DNA of 10,988 nt, from NCBI GenBank assembly GCA_017547395.1, contig JAFYPS010000187.1:1-10988 (forward strand). The letters are read 5' to 3'. This document shows positions 1 through 6,353 of this stretch, one piece after another. This DNA is from Clostridia bacterium (GTDB lineage: Bacteria; Bacillota_A; Clostridia; Oscillospirales; CAG-272). The position numbers and the translations under genes are program-made. Every line of letters starts with the position of its first letter. Positions within the stretch are counted from its first letter, which is position 1. The notes under the pieces are model-generated. The model saw nothing but the letters and a program-made list of their open reading frames with translations. It did no database searches and was not told the origin of the DNA.

Positions 1-2
1 AG

Positions 3-80
3 CCCTCTGCAAACGCAATGCTTATGCTTATCAACAAAGCGTATGCAGAAGCAGTTGCTGAGTGGAGCGAAGTTAACTAA
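3..80 (+). CDS. C-terminal end of an unidentified protein (5' truncated by the window edge)
   Basis: Frame 3 is open from the window edge and reads 25 codons (ending in ...AEAVAEWSEVN) to a TAA at 78-80. The other two plus frames look poorer: one stops inside this stretch and the other reads through into the terminator. The tail is alanine-rich and helical-looking. A strong rho-independent terminator begins within about 10 bases of the stop, which is what a real gene end looks like. Too little is left to assign a family. It converges with the ZIP transporter gene on the other strand. Confidence 0.65.
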   Translation, partial: PSANAMLMLINKAYAEAVAEWSEVN

Positions 81-85
81 AAAAC

Positions 86-115
86 AAAAAGGACTGCGAA
101 AGCAGTCCTTTTTTG
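86..115 (+). terminator. Bidirectional rho-independent terminator
   Basis: A perfect 7-bp stem GGACTGC / GCAGTCC (91-97 and 102-108) closes a GAAA tetraloop, extended by A-T pairs, and is followed by a run of six T on the plus strand. On the minus strand the stem is followed by TTTTTGTTTTTT. It therefore fits termination of the plus-strand gene ending at 80 and can also stop transcripts coming from the ZIP gene, whose stop codon lies at 273. Confidence 0.9.
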
Positions 116-165
116 TTGTAATGTTGAAAATTAATATTTAGCAGAGCATCTATGTCAATGACAAT

Positions 166-235
166 GTAGGGGCTGGCGCCTTCGACAGCCCGCGAACCCT
201 TGCAAAAACGGGACGTCGAGGGCGCCGTCCCCTAC
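166..235. repeat. 70-bp imperfect palindrome, interspersed-repeat-like element
   Basis: Arms 166-191 and 210-235 are inverted copies. Both begin GTAGGGG (read inward) and share GGCGCC, then TCGAC, then CCC, in register. The five mismatches over 26 positions fall at arm positions 8, 9, 16, 22 and 23. The loop is the 18-base segment 192-209. The element is far more GC-rich than the A/T-rich sequence around it and carries no convincing ORF. It sits in a convergent intergenic gap, the usual place for REP/MITE-like palindromes. From memory, GC-rich palindromes beginning GTAGGGG recur in many Clostridia genomes, but copy number cannot be tested here. It could also fold as an extra hairpin in the ZIP 3' UTR. 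Confidence 0.6.
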
Positions 236-272
236 CGCATTTGTTGGGTTTTGTGTTCCCATAATTTTTAAT

Positions 273-1025
273 TTACCCAAGCAGAACGTCACCGATAAGC
301 ATAACGCAAAAGCCGACGAGCAGAGCATACGTCGCACCGCGCTCGCCGCCGTGAGAGTGCGTTTCGGGAATCATTTCATCGCTTACAACGTAGAGCATTG
401 TTCCGCCCGCAAAGGCGAGTGCAAACGGGAGAATGAACGAAGCGACACTTACCGCAAAGTAGCCTATAAGCGTGCCTAAAACCTCGACAAGGCCTGTGAT
501 AACGGCAATTATAAACGTCTTTTTTACAGACACTCCCGCCGAAAGCATAGGTGCTATTATCACCATACCCTCAGGAACGTTCTGCAGTGCGATTCCGCCT
601 GCAATCATAAGCGCCTCCGAGGTGTTGCCCGCGCCAAATCCGACGCCCGCCGCAATTCCCTCGGGAAGATTGTGTATCGCTATTGCAATAACAAAGAGCA
701 ATACCTTTGAAAGTCCCGCATTGTTATGCTCCTCGATATCATCACCGACAATGCGGTGCAGGTGAGGCACAAGCTTGTCGATAAAGTTAAGGCAGAGCGC
801 GCCTGCAAAGATGCCGACAACCGTTACTGCAATGCCGTATTTTCCACCGTATTCGACCGAGGGGATAACAAGACCTAGCACAGCCGCCGACAGCATTACG
901 CCCGCGGCAAACGAGAGCACGATATCCGAGAATTTGTGCGAAATATTTTTGAATATAAAGCCGATAAGCGCGCCGAAAACTGTTGCGCCACCGACGCCGA
1001 GTGCGGTAAGTAAAACGTATTCCAT
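273..1025 (-). CDS. ZIP-family divalent metal transporter (GufA/ZupT-like)
   Basis: This is a 250-residue polytopic membrane protein predicted to move Zn2+ or related divalent metals (Fe, Mn) into the cytoplasm. The ZIP signature is clear: HNLPEG at residues 118-123 in the fourth membrane segment and QNVPEG at 148-153 in the fifth, which form the binuclear metal site in this family. E181 follows in the next helix, and a DEMIPE...HSHG segment (216-226) precedes the last helix. About eight hydrophobic segments span the whole length, normal for bacterial ZIPs. The ATG at 1025 is chosen because GGAGG lies 5 bases upstream of it; the reading frame stays open further upstream, but that stretch runs through the promoter and terminator. 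The gene is monocistronic, with its own promoter and no leader riboswitch. His replaced by Gln in the second motif (QNVPEG) is common in the GufA branch. Exact metal specificity cannot be read from sequence. Confidence 0.92.
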   Translation of the reverse strand: MEYVLLTALGVGGATVFGALIGFIFKNISHKFSDIVLSFAAGVMLSAAVLGLVIPSVEYGGKYGIAVTVVGIFAGALCLNFIDKLVPHLHRIVGDDIEEHNNAGLSKVLLFVIAIAIHNLPEGIAAGVGFGAGNTSEALMIAGGIALQNVPEGMVIIAPMLSAGVSVKKTFIIAVITGLVEVLGTLIGYFAVSVASFILPFALAFAGGTMLYVVSDEMIPETHSHGGERGATYALLVGFCVMLIGDVLLG

Positions 1026-1052
1026 ATTTACCTCCGAAAGAGATTTTAATAG

Positions 1053-1081
1053 ATTATAGCACAAATAAGAAATAGTGTAAA
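1053..1081 (-). promoter_or_regulatory. Sigma-A promoter for the ZIP transporter (extended -10)
   Basis: On the minus strand, TTTACA (1076-1081) is separated by exactly 17 bp from TATAAT (1053-1058). The -10 is preceded by TGC, giving the TGn extended -10 motif. The ATG is 27 bp beyond the -10 and preceded by GGAGG. The -35 abuts the terminator hairpin of the upstream dockerin gene, so the two transcription units are insulated in under 60 bp. I see no obvious metal-repressor palindrome (Zur, Fur or MntR box) over it. Confidence 0.85.
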
Positions 1082-1083
1082 CA

Positions 1084-1115
1084 AAAACCTCGACAAAAGC
1101 CGAGGTTTTTGTTTT
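1084..1115 (-). terminator. Rho-independent terminator of the GH43-dockerin gene
   Basis: The arms AAAAACCTCG (1084-1093) and CGAGGTTTTT (1101-1110) pair perfectly around a 7-base loop. Read on the minus strand, the hairpin follows the stop codon at 1120 by about ten bases and ends in a T tract. It is symmetric and would also work on the plus strand. Confidence 0.88.
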
Positions 1116-1119
1116 TAAC

Positions 1120-3291
1120 TTAGAGTGCTTTTGCAAAACGGAGAATATCTAAAATTCCTGCATCTGTCTTGCCGGAGACTACCATTTCTATAAGAACGAT
1201 AACGTCTTTGAAGTTAACGTCACCGTCATCGTTTACGTCATATGCGCCAAAATACTCTACCTTGCTTGCGAGTGAAGCGGGGTTGACGTTTGTTTCGTAA
1301 ACAGTGGAAAGGGGAGCGGGATGTCCGCTTCCGTTGCCGATTACAAGACCGCCTTCATCGCTTACCGAATAAGGCTCGACAAATGCATATCTGCCCGTAT
1401 TTTCATCGTATGCGACGTAGCCGTGATAACATGCCCAACGGTTACCGTCGGTATCTGTTACAAAGCAGGCGTGTGCACATCCTGTAACTTCTGCGGATTT
1501 TGAGAACAGCGGGTCTTTTGATTTTTCCCAGTTTGCCGCATCCATCGGGTCTCCGCCAAGGTATTTTATCTGACCGACAGAGTACCAGGACGTCCAGTAT
1601 GCACTTCCTGCGTAGGCAAGGTATATAGAGCCGTCATCGCCGTAAACTGCAGTGGTACATTCAACGGTTTTGGGGTGTATGCCGTCTCCGCTGCCGACCA
1701 TTTCCCAACTTTCGGTAGGCTCAGCGAGCTTTGTGGGAGTGCCTACAAGAGTCCACGGGTTTTCCATATTTACGATATTGAGCGTCTGGTAGAAGTTGTC
1801 GGTATCTCTTCCCACTTCGCTTACAAAGGTGATGTAGGTAGTACCGTCGATAACAAGCTTGGAGCATCCGCCGCAGAGCTCGTTTTCATTGTAGTCGCTG
1901 TCGGTGAAGAGAACCTTTTGCGGAACGTTGACTTCTCCCGTTACGGGATGTCCCCATCTTCCCATAAGATTATCGCCGTCAAGGCACTTGATTACGTATG
2001 CGCGCTGACCGCTGTAGTTGAGGTCGTCTCCCTCGTCGCTACCCACGTAGCAGTACCAGCCCGCATTCTTTTTGCCTACCTCCTCTTCGGAGAAGTAGTG
2101 GATTTCGGGAGACCACATATTGCAGGACCACTCGTGACCGTCTTCGGGATCGTAGATGATAGTTCCCGCCGCTCTCGAAAGGTCGCCGATGTTTGCCGCC
2201 TTATAAAGTGTCAGCTTGTCGCCTGCGGTCGTGGTATAATAGTAGCAACCGTCATGGAAAAAGAGCCATGGGTCTGCGCCCCAGTAGCGGAGAGGATTTG
2301 TGAACGTGGTTTTGCCGACCTCGGCTGCATTTTTATCAAAGTCTTTGCCGAATACAATTCGGCTGCTCATAGTGCTGCTTATGCCAACCGTGCCGACAAT
2401 TTCTGCGCAGTGCGCAAATTCGCCGCCGTTTACGGTAACGTTGAAACTGCCTGTCAGATTGCCTGCTTTTGTGTACTGCGGGCGGATTCTGCCACGGATA
2501 TCGCCACCGTTGATGACAATATTCATATTACCGTTAAAGGTGTACTGTGTGCCCGAGCCGTGTGTAAACGACGTGCCGAAGATGCCCATCCAGAGCGTAC
2601 CTCCGTTTACTGTGAGCGTCACGTTGCCGCTATGGTTTTTTGAGCTGCAGAGGTATACTATTTCGAGACATTCGCCGCCGTGAATTGTGAAATCAACGTC
2701 TGCTTTTGTTGCGTTTCTATCCGAGCTTCCAAGTCTTATTCTCTGCCACGAGCCACCGTATACGTCAACCGTGCCTGAAACGTTGCTTACGTCCTTATAC
2801 GTACCTGCGACAATAGACGGATATACGTCGGTAACGCTTTCGTCAAAGGAGCATACCACGTCTTCGCCTATGGTGAGTTTTTTATATGCAGCAAAAATTC
2901 CTTTATAATTGCCCGCGTTGACTATTTCCACTCCGTCAATAAGAGTTTCGCCACCGCAATAGAAGTGGCCTTTAAGAATAAGAGCGGCATTTTGGGTCTT
3001 ACGGTAGTCGACTTCGCCGAATACAGAGGTAATGGTTATCTTATCGTTATGAGCGGGAGCGATGAAAGCCGACGAATCTACAGTGTACTTGTCGCAAATG
3101 ACGATTGTTCCGCCACCGCCAAGGGCAGAGTAGGCATCTGCGAGGCTTCCGACGGGGGAAGAAACGGTTGTACCGTCACCCGTGCCGCCGTCGGCAAGAA
3201 AGACAACGCTGCTTTCCGCCGCAAATGCAACCGTGCAAAGTGTAAACGCAAAAAGTACAGCAAATATGATATTAAAAAGTCCGGTGCGCAT
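1120..3291 (-). CDS. Secreted beta-helix / GH43-like glycosidase with C-terminal dockerin
   Basis: A 723-residue exported protein. Residues 1-25 form a signal peptide ending CTVAFAAES. Residues about 30-300 contain regularly spaced GG turns (179, 205, 230, 262, 289; VNGG/INGG), as in right-handed beta-helices. Residues about 330-660 match the COG3940-type GH43 fold: GADPW (D340, predicted general base), WSPEIHY (393-399), a NPW strand (511-513), and E544 in the TVECTTAVY strand as likely general acid. This suggests an arabinofuranosidase- or xylosidase-like enzyme on plant polysaccharide. Residues 684-723 are a type I dockerin: one good calcium loop (DVNDDGDVNFKD, 685-696) and a second half reduced to DAGILDILRFAKAL. 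A dockerin implies docking to a cohesin scaffold outside the cell. The start follows GGAGG by 8 bases. The third GH43 Asp seems to be Gly (about 474), so activity is uncertain. The gene has its own promoter and terminator. Confidence 0.85.
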   Translation of the reverse strand: MRTGLFNIIFAVLFAFTLCTVAFAAESSVVFLADGGTGDGTTVSSPVGSLADAYSALGGGGTIVICDKYTVDSSAFIAPAHNDKITITSVFGEVDYRKTQNAALILKGHFYCGGETLIDGVEIVNAGNYKGIFAAYKKLTIGEDVVCSFDESVTDVYPSIVAGTYKDVSNVSGTVDVYGGSWQRIRLGSSDRNATKADVDFTIHGGECLEIVYLCSSKNHSGNVTLTVNGGTLWMGIFGTSFTHGSGTQYTFNGNMNIVINGGDIRGRIRPQYTKAGNLTGSFNVTVNGGEFAHCAEIVGTVGISSTMSSRIVFGKDFDKNAAEVGKTTFTNPLRYWGADPWLFFHDGCYYYTTTAGDKLTLYKAANIGDLSRAAGTIIYDPEDGHEWSCNMWSPEIHYFSEEEVGKKNAGWYCYVGSDEGDDLNYSGQRAYVIKCLDGDNLMGRWGHPVTGEVNVPQKVLFTDSDYNENELCGGCSKLVIDGTTYITFVSEVGRDTDNFYQTLNIVNMENPWTLVGTPTKLAEPTESWEMVGSGDGIHPKTVECTTAVYGDDGSIYLAYAGSAYWTSWYSVGQIKYLGGDPMDAANWEKSKDPLFSKSAEVTGCAHACFVTDTDGNRWACYHGYVAYDENTGRYAFVEPYSVSDEGGLVIGNGSGHPAPLSTVYETNVNPASLASKVEYFGAYDVNDDGDVNFKDVIVLIEMVVSGKTDAGILDILRFAKAL

Positions 3292-3323
3292 AATGGTACC
3301 TCCTAAAATATATTTACAATTTA

Positions 3324-3352
3324 ATAATATAATTTTAACTTTTTGCTGTCAA
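3324..3352 (-). promoter_or_regulatory. Strong sigma-A promoter for the GH43-dockerin gene
   Basis: On the minus strand a perfect -35 TTGACA (3347-3352) is followed after 17 bp by TATTAT (3324-3329), in an A/T-rich context. The transcription start would fall near 3317, leaving a leader of roughly 25 nt that carries AGGAGG before the ATG at 3291. I see no operator-like repeat, so constitutive expression is possible. Confidence 0.87.
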
Positions 3353-3422
3353 TAAAAGTGACGAAACGGAGTGCTATCTGAAATTTTTATATAGATATTT
3401 GCAATTTTGCAAGGTTAAAACG

Positions 3423-4568
3423 TCAGACCTTATACGTATCGGCGTTAAGTCCAGCTTTTGCTCCGCTTATGTCTACCTTTCCGAGATATTCTTCGCTGTC
3501 CATACCGAGATAATTGCACATTTCAACCATTTCCGCAACGGTATTGATGTTTACGTCGATGCCCTCTTTTTTTATTTTCTCGCTGAAGAGAATTTCCTTT
3601 TCTCCGTGGGTGTAAATCGGTACGCTTTCGTCTGCGCGCTTAGCCGCACGAAGCTCGCCGAGAAAGGCAGAAAGATTCTCTTTCATAAGCTCGGCATCGC
3701 CGAAAATCGCGGGATTTATTACGGTAAAGCTGTGGCAGGTACCTGCGCCGACGCCCTTTTGTCTTACGTGGTGGTTAGAGGTCGCGCCAAACGAGGTTAT
3801 CGCCGACAAAATCTCGCATATCATACTGTAGCCGTAGCCTTTATGCGAGCCGCTTTCTTCAGATGCGCCGCCAACGGGGAGAATTCCGCCTACGCCTTTT
3901 TTAGCCGTAAAGCAGCTGAGAACGTGGGAAGGGTCTCTTGAAACCTTGCCGTCTTCGCCGACTGCCCAGTTGTCGCAAAGCTCCTTGCCTTCCTTGTTGT
4001 ACACCTCGAGCTTTCCGCGCGGAACAACTGCCGTTGCCGCGTCAAACCAGAACGGATACGGCTCTGCGGGCATCGCAAACGCTATCGGGTTTGAGCCGAG
4101 TATCGATTGCTTTGAGTTTGTGTGTACCATAAGGGATTCGGAGTTTGTCGTAGCTATGCCGATAAGCCCCTCGTCGCACGCCATTTTGGAATAGTATCCC
4201 GCGATTCCGAAATGGTTTGAGTTTCTTACCGATACCATCGCCATACCGACTTCCTTGGCTTTTTTGATTGCAAGCTTCATCGCAAACGCTGAAATAAGCT
4301 GGCCCATACCCGCGTGACCGTCGATTACAGCCGAAACGGGAGTTTCAAAGACGATTTCGGGCTTTGCATCAACCTTTATCGAGCCGTTTTCAATGCCTTT
4401 GTGATATCTTACCAGTCTTTGTGTGCCGTGTGAGCGTACGTTATAAAGGTCGGCAAGCAAAAGCACGTCGGTTATCTGCGAAGCATCTTCCTTTGAAAAT
4501 CCAAAGCGTTCAAATGCCGCGGTGCAGAATTTTTCAAGCTTTTCGCAACTGAAATTTACATAACTCAT
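3423..4568 (-). CDS. Malate/L-lactate dehydrogenase-family (Ldh_2) NAD(P)-dependent oxidoreductase
   Basis: A 381-residue cytoplasmic enzyme of the Ldh_2 superfamily (PF02615). The family interconverts 2-hydroxyacids and 2-oxoacids and includes malate dehydrogenase YlbC-type, ureidoglycolate dehydrogenase and 2,3-diketo-L-gulonate reductase. Family marks are RSHG at 45-48 with the catalytic His47, the NSNHFG cofactor-loop motif at 116-121, GSNPIAFAMP at 158-167 and SHKGYG at 241-246. The length is slightly above the usual 330-365. GGAGG lies 9 bases before the ATG. The gene starts one base after the stop of the DMT permease gene, so the two are surely cotranscribed and probably translationally coupled. 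The substrate cannot be told from sequence. Proximity to hexuronate genes makes a sugar-acid substrate plausible, but they are in separate transcription units. No clear terminator follows. Confidence 0.9.
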   Translation of the reverse strand: MSYVNFSCEKLEKFCTAAFERFGFSKEDASQITDVLLLADLYNVRSHGTQRLVRYHKGIENGSIKVDAKPEIVFETPVSAVIDGHAGMGQLISAFAMKLAIKKAKEVGMAMVSVRNSNHFGIAGYYSKMACDEGLIGIATTNSESLMVHTNSKQSILGSNPIAFAMPAEPYPFWFDAATAVVPRGKLEVYNKEGKELCDNWAVGEDGKVSRDPSHVLSCFTAKKGVGGILPVGGASEESGSHKGYGYSMICEILSAITSFGATSNHHVRQKGVGAGTCHSFTVINPAIFGDAELMKENLSAFLGELRAAKRADESVPIYTHGEKEILFSEKIKKEGIDVNINTVAEMVEMCNYLGMDSEEYLGKVDISGAKAGLNADTYKV

Positions 4569-4569
4569 T

Positions 4570-5409
4570 TTATTTTCCTCCGAGAATCACAAGGGTTATA
4601 ACGATTATCGCAACGGCAGCCCACTGCAGTTTGCTTAACTTTTCTTTGAATATAAGCACGCCCGCAAGGCTTACTGCAAGGATGGTTGCTACCGCAAACG
4701 ATGGGAATGCAATAATTGCGGGGATATCGGCAAGTGCGCGGAGCACGAACTTTGCCGAGAAGAAATTCGGTATGCCTATGGCAAAGCCGTAAATAAGTTC
4801 GTTTTTGCAAATTTTCTGCTTTTTAAAAAGCATAAATAAAATGCAGAGTACAAACGCGGACACGAACGTATAAAACAAAAACTGCGAGGAAAGAGAGGGG
4901 AGACCGACCTCCTCAAACACCTTGCTCATACCTTCGGCACCTCCGCTGAACAAAAGAAGCAAAAGTAGCGTTGAAATGCTGATTTTTTCGCTTTCGCCGC
5001 CCTTTTTGTTAATCATAATGATTGCCGAAATCGCAAGCGCAAAGCCGATAATGTGCAGGACGGTAGGTACTTCACCGAAAAAAGCAATCGAAACCACTAT
5101 AGGAACGAGCATACCGAGCTTCATAAATACCGAGGACAGAACAACCCCGCTTTTTTTGACACTGTACTGAAAAATTACGAATGAAGCGAGGTACAAAAAA
5201 CCGTTTATGCCGCCGAGGGCAAGAGTTTTTGTAAGTTCCTCGGATTGAGGAAGAAATCTGAAGCCGTCTACGTATGCAGCAGCCGCAATAATGCAGGTAA
5301 GATAGTTCACCGCGAGCATACCGACGTTGTTTTGAACCTTTCCCGTGCTTAACCGCATTACTACGGAAACAAGCGTACTGCTGAGAATTGCAAAAATCAG
5401 AAAAATCAT
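4570..5409 (-). CDS. EamA-family DMT-superfamily transporter (10 TM)
   Basis: A 279-residue integral membrane protein made of two EamA repeats, about ten hydrophobic segments in all. The typical end-of-repeat pattern occurs twice: FFGEVPTVLHIIGFALAISAIIM (split at residues 110-132) and IFKEKLSKLQW followed by a long hydrophobic stretch (253-277). Members of the drug/metabolite transporter superfamily export amino acids, drugs or metabolites, or in some cases import sugars. The 5' partner position to an Ldh_2 dehydrogenase suggests that it carries that enzyme's substrate or product. The start at 5409 is preceded by AAAGG at a distance of 8 bases. It is the promoter-proximal gene of a two-gene unit. 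Substrate and direction are unknown. Confidence 0.88.
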   Translation of the reverse strand: MIFLIFAILSSTLVSVVMRLSTGKVQNNVGMLAVNYLTCIIAAAAYVDGFRFLPQSEELTKTLALGGINGFLYLASFVIFQYSVKKSGVVLSSVFMKLGMLVPIVVSIAFFGEVPTVLHIIGFALAISAIIMINKKGGESEKISISTLLLLLLFSGGAEGMSKVFEEVGLPSLSSQFLFYTFVSAFVLCILFMLFKKQKICKNELIYGFAIGIPNFFSAKFVLRALADIPAIIAFPSFAVATILAVSLAGVLIFKEKLSKLQWAAVAIIVITLVILGGK

Positions 5410-5437
5410 AAAAGTACCTTTACTGCGTTTTTAAAAT

Positions 5438-5466
5438 ATTATACTACAAACTTATCCTTTCTGCAA
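5438..5466 (-). promoter_or_regulatory. Promoter of the DMT-Ldh_2 operon
   Basis: On the minus strand a perfect -10 TATAAT (5438-5443) lies 17 bp from a weak -35 TTGCAG (5461-5466). The start site would be near 5431, giving a leader of about 20 nt. The -35 touches the T tract of the preceding operon's terminator. The poor -35 suggests an activator or simply modest strength. Confidence 0.75.
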
Positions 5467-5468
5467 TA

Positions 5469-5500
5469 AAAAAACAAGGTTGTTTTCAACCTTGTTTTTT
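5469..5500 (-). terminator. Terminator of the glucuronide operon
   Basis: CAAGGTTG (5475-5482) and CAACCTTG (5487-5494) form a perfect 8-bp stem around TTTT, extended by A-T pairs. Read on the minus strand it follows the SDR stop codon (5508) by under ten bases and ends in a run of seven T. It looks able to work in both directions. Confidence 0.9.
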
Positions 5501-5507
5501 GCATATT

Positions 5508-6353
5508 TTAAACTCCGCTGTAAGCCGAGAAGCCTCCGTCAACCGGTATTACCACACCGTTTACAAAGCCGGAAGCCTCTTTGGATACAAGAAACATCAG
5601 CGTCCCGACAAGCTCTTCGGGCTTGCCGAAGCGGTCCATGGGAGTGCTTGCGAGAATTTTTCCTGTACGTGCAGTTGGGGTACCGTCTTCGTTAAAGAGG
5701 AGCTTTTCATTCTGCTTTGTTACAAAGAAGCCGGGGGCAATTGCGTTGCAGCGGATATTTGTTTTTGAAAAATGCACCGCAAGCCACTTGGTAAAGTTGG
5801 AGATTGCCGCTTTTGCACCGCTGTATGCGGGAATCTTTGTAAGAGGAGTAAAGGAGTTCATGCTTGAAATGTTTATGATGCAGGCATCCTCTTTTTCGGT
5901 CATATCTGCCGCAAACACCTGTGTGGGAAGAAGCGTGCCGATGAAGTTGAGATTAAAAACAAATTCAACGCCGTCTTTGTCGAGGTCGAAGAAGGTTTTC
6001 ATACTTCCGATATGCTCTGAAGCGAAATACTCGTCGTCGGTAGTTGCTCGCGGATTGTTACCGCCCGCTCCGTTAATCAGGATATCGCAGCTTCCAAGGT
6101 CTTTTACAACCTCACCGTGAACTTTTTCGAGGCTTTCCTTGTCGAGCACGTTGCAGGAATACCCCTTTGCAACTCCTCCGTTTTTCAGGATTTTTTCGGC
6201 ATGTTCGTTTGCCGCATCGCCATTGATGTCGAGGAGCGCAACCTTTGCACCTGCGCTTGCGAGCGCCTCTGCAAACATAGAGCAGAGAACTCCTCCCGCT
6301 CCCGTGACGACGCAAACCTTGCCGCCAAGGTCAATATTAAAGGGTAATTTCAT
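5508..6353 (-). CDS. uxuB: SDR-family D-mannonate oxidoreductase / fructuronate reductase (UxuB-like)
   Basis: A 281-residue cytoplasmic short-chain dehydrogenase. It shows the Rossmann glycine motif TGAGGVLC (17-24; the last Gly of the usual TGxxxGxG is Cys), D42 after beta-2 (predicted NAD preference), the NGAGG motif (94-98), catalytic S163/S164, and YSGAK with Y177 and K181, ending in the VDGGF tail. SDRs with this glycine loop beside uxuA are the Bacillus YjmF/UxuB type, reducing D-fructuronate to D-mannonate; they are unrelated to the E. coli UxuB fold. The start is set by GGAG 8 bases upstream. The ATG directly follows the UxuA TAA with no gap (TAAATG), so translation is probably coupled. 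It is the last gene of the operon. The general SDR call is certain; the substrate rests on context. Confidence 0.85.
   Translation of the reverse strand: MKLPFNIDLGGKVCVVTGAGGVLCSMFAEALASAGAKVALLDINGDAANEHAEKILKNGGVAKGYSCNVLDKESLEKVHGEVVKDLGSCDILINGAGGNNPRATTDDEYFASEHIGSMKTFFDLDKDGVEFVFNLNFIGTLLPTQVFAADMTEKEDACIINISSMNSFTPLTKIPAYSGAKAAISNFTKWLAVHFSKTNIRCNAIAPGFFVTKQNEKLLFNEDGTPTARTGKILASTPMDRFGKPEELVGTLMFLVSKEASGFVNGVVIPVDGGFSAYSGV

Noticed and set aside
155..337. 60-codon minus-strand ORF spanning the palindrome
   Set aside because: It is generated by the repeat and by overlap with the end of the ZIP gene in another frame; low-quality composition and no ribosome binding site.
1026..1136. 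N-terminal extension of the ZIP transporter to an upstream ATG at 1136
   Set aside because: The extra 37 codons run through the upstream gene's terminator and the promoter, and the ATG at 1025 has a good GGAGG.
1675..2643. Long plus-strand ORF (322 codons) opposite the GH43-dockerin gene
   Set aside because: Its translation has no recognisable domain, no ribosome binding site of note, and mirrors the codon pattern of a clear real gene on the other strand. It is a shadow ORF.
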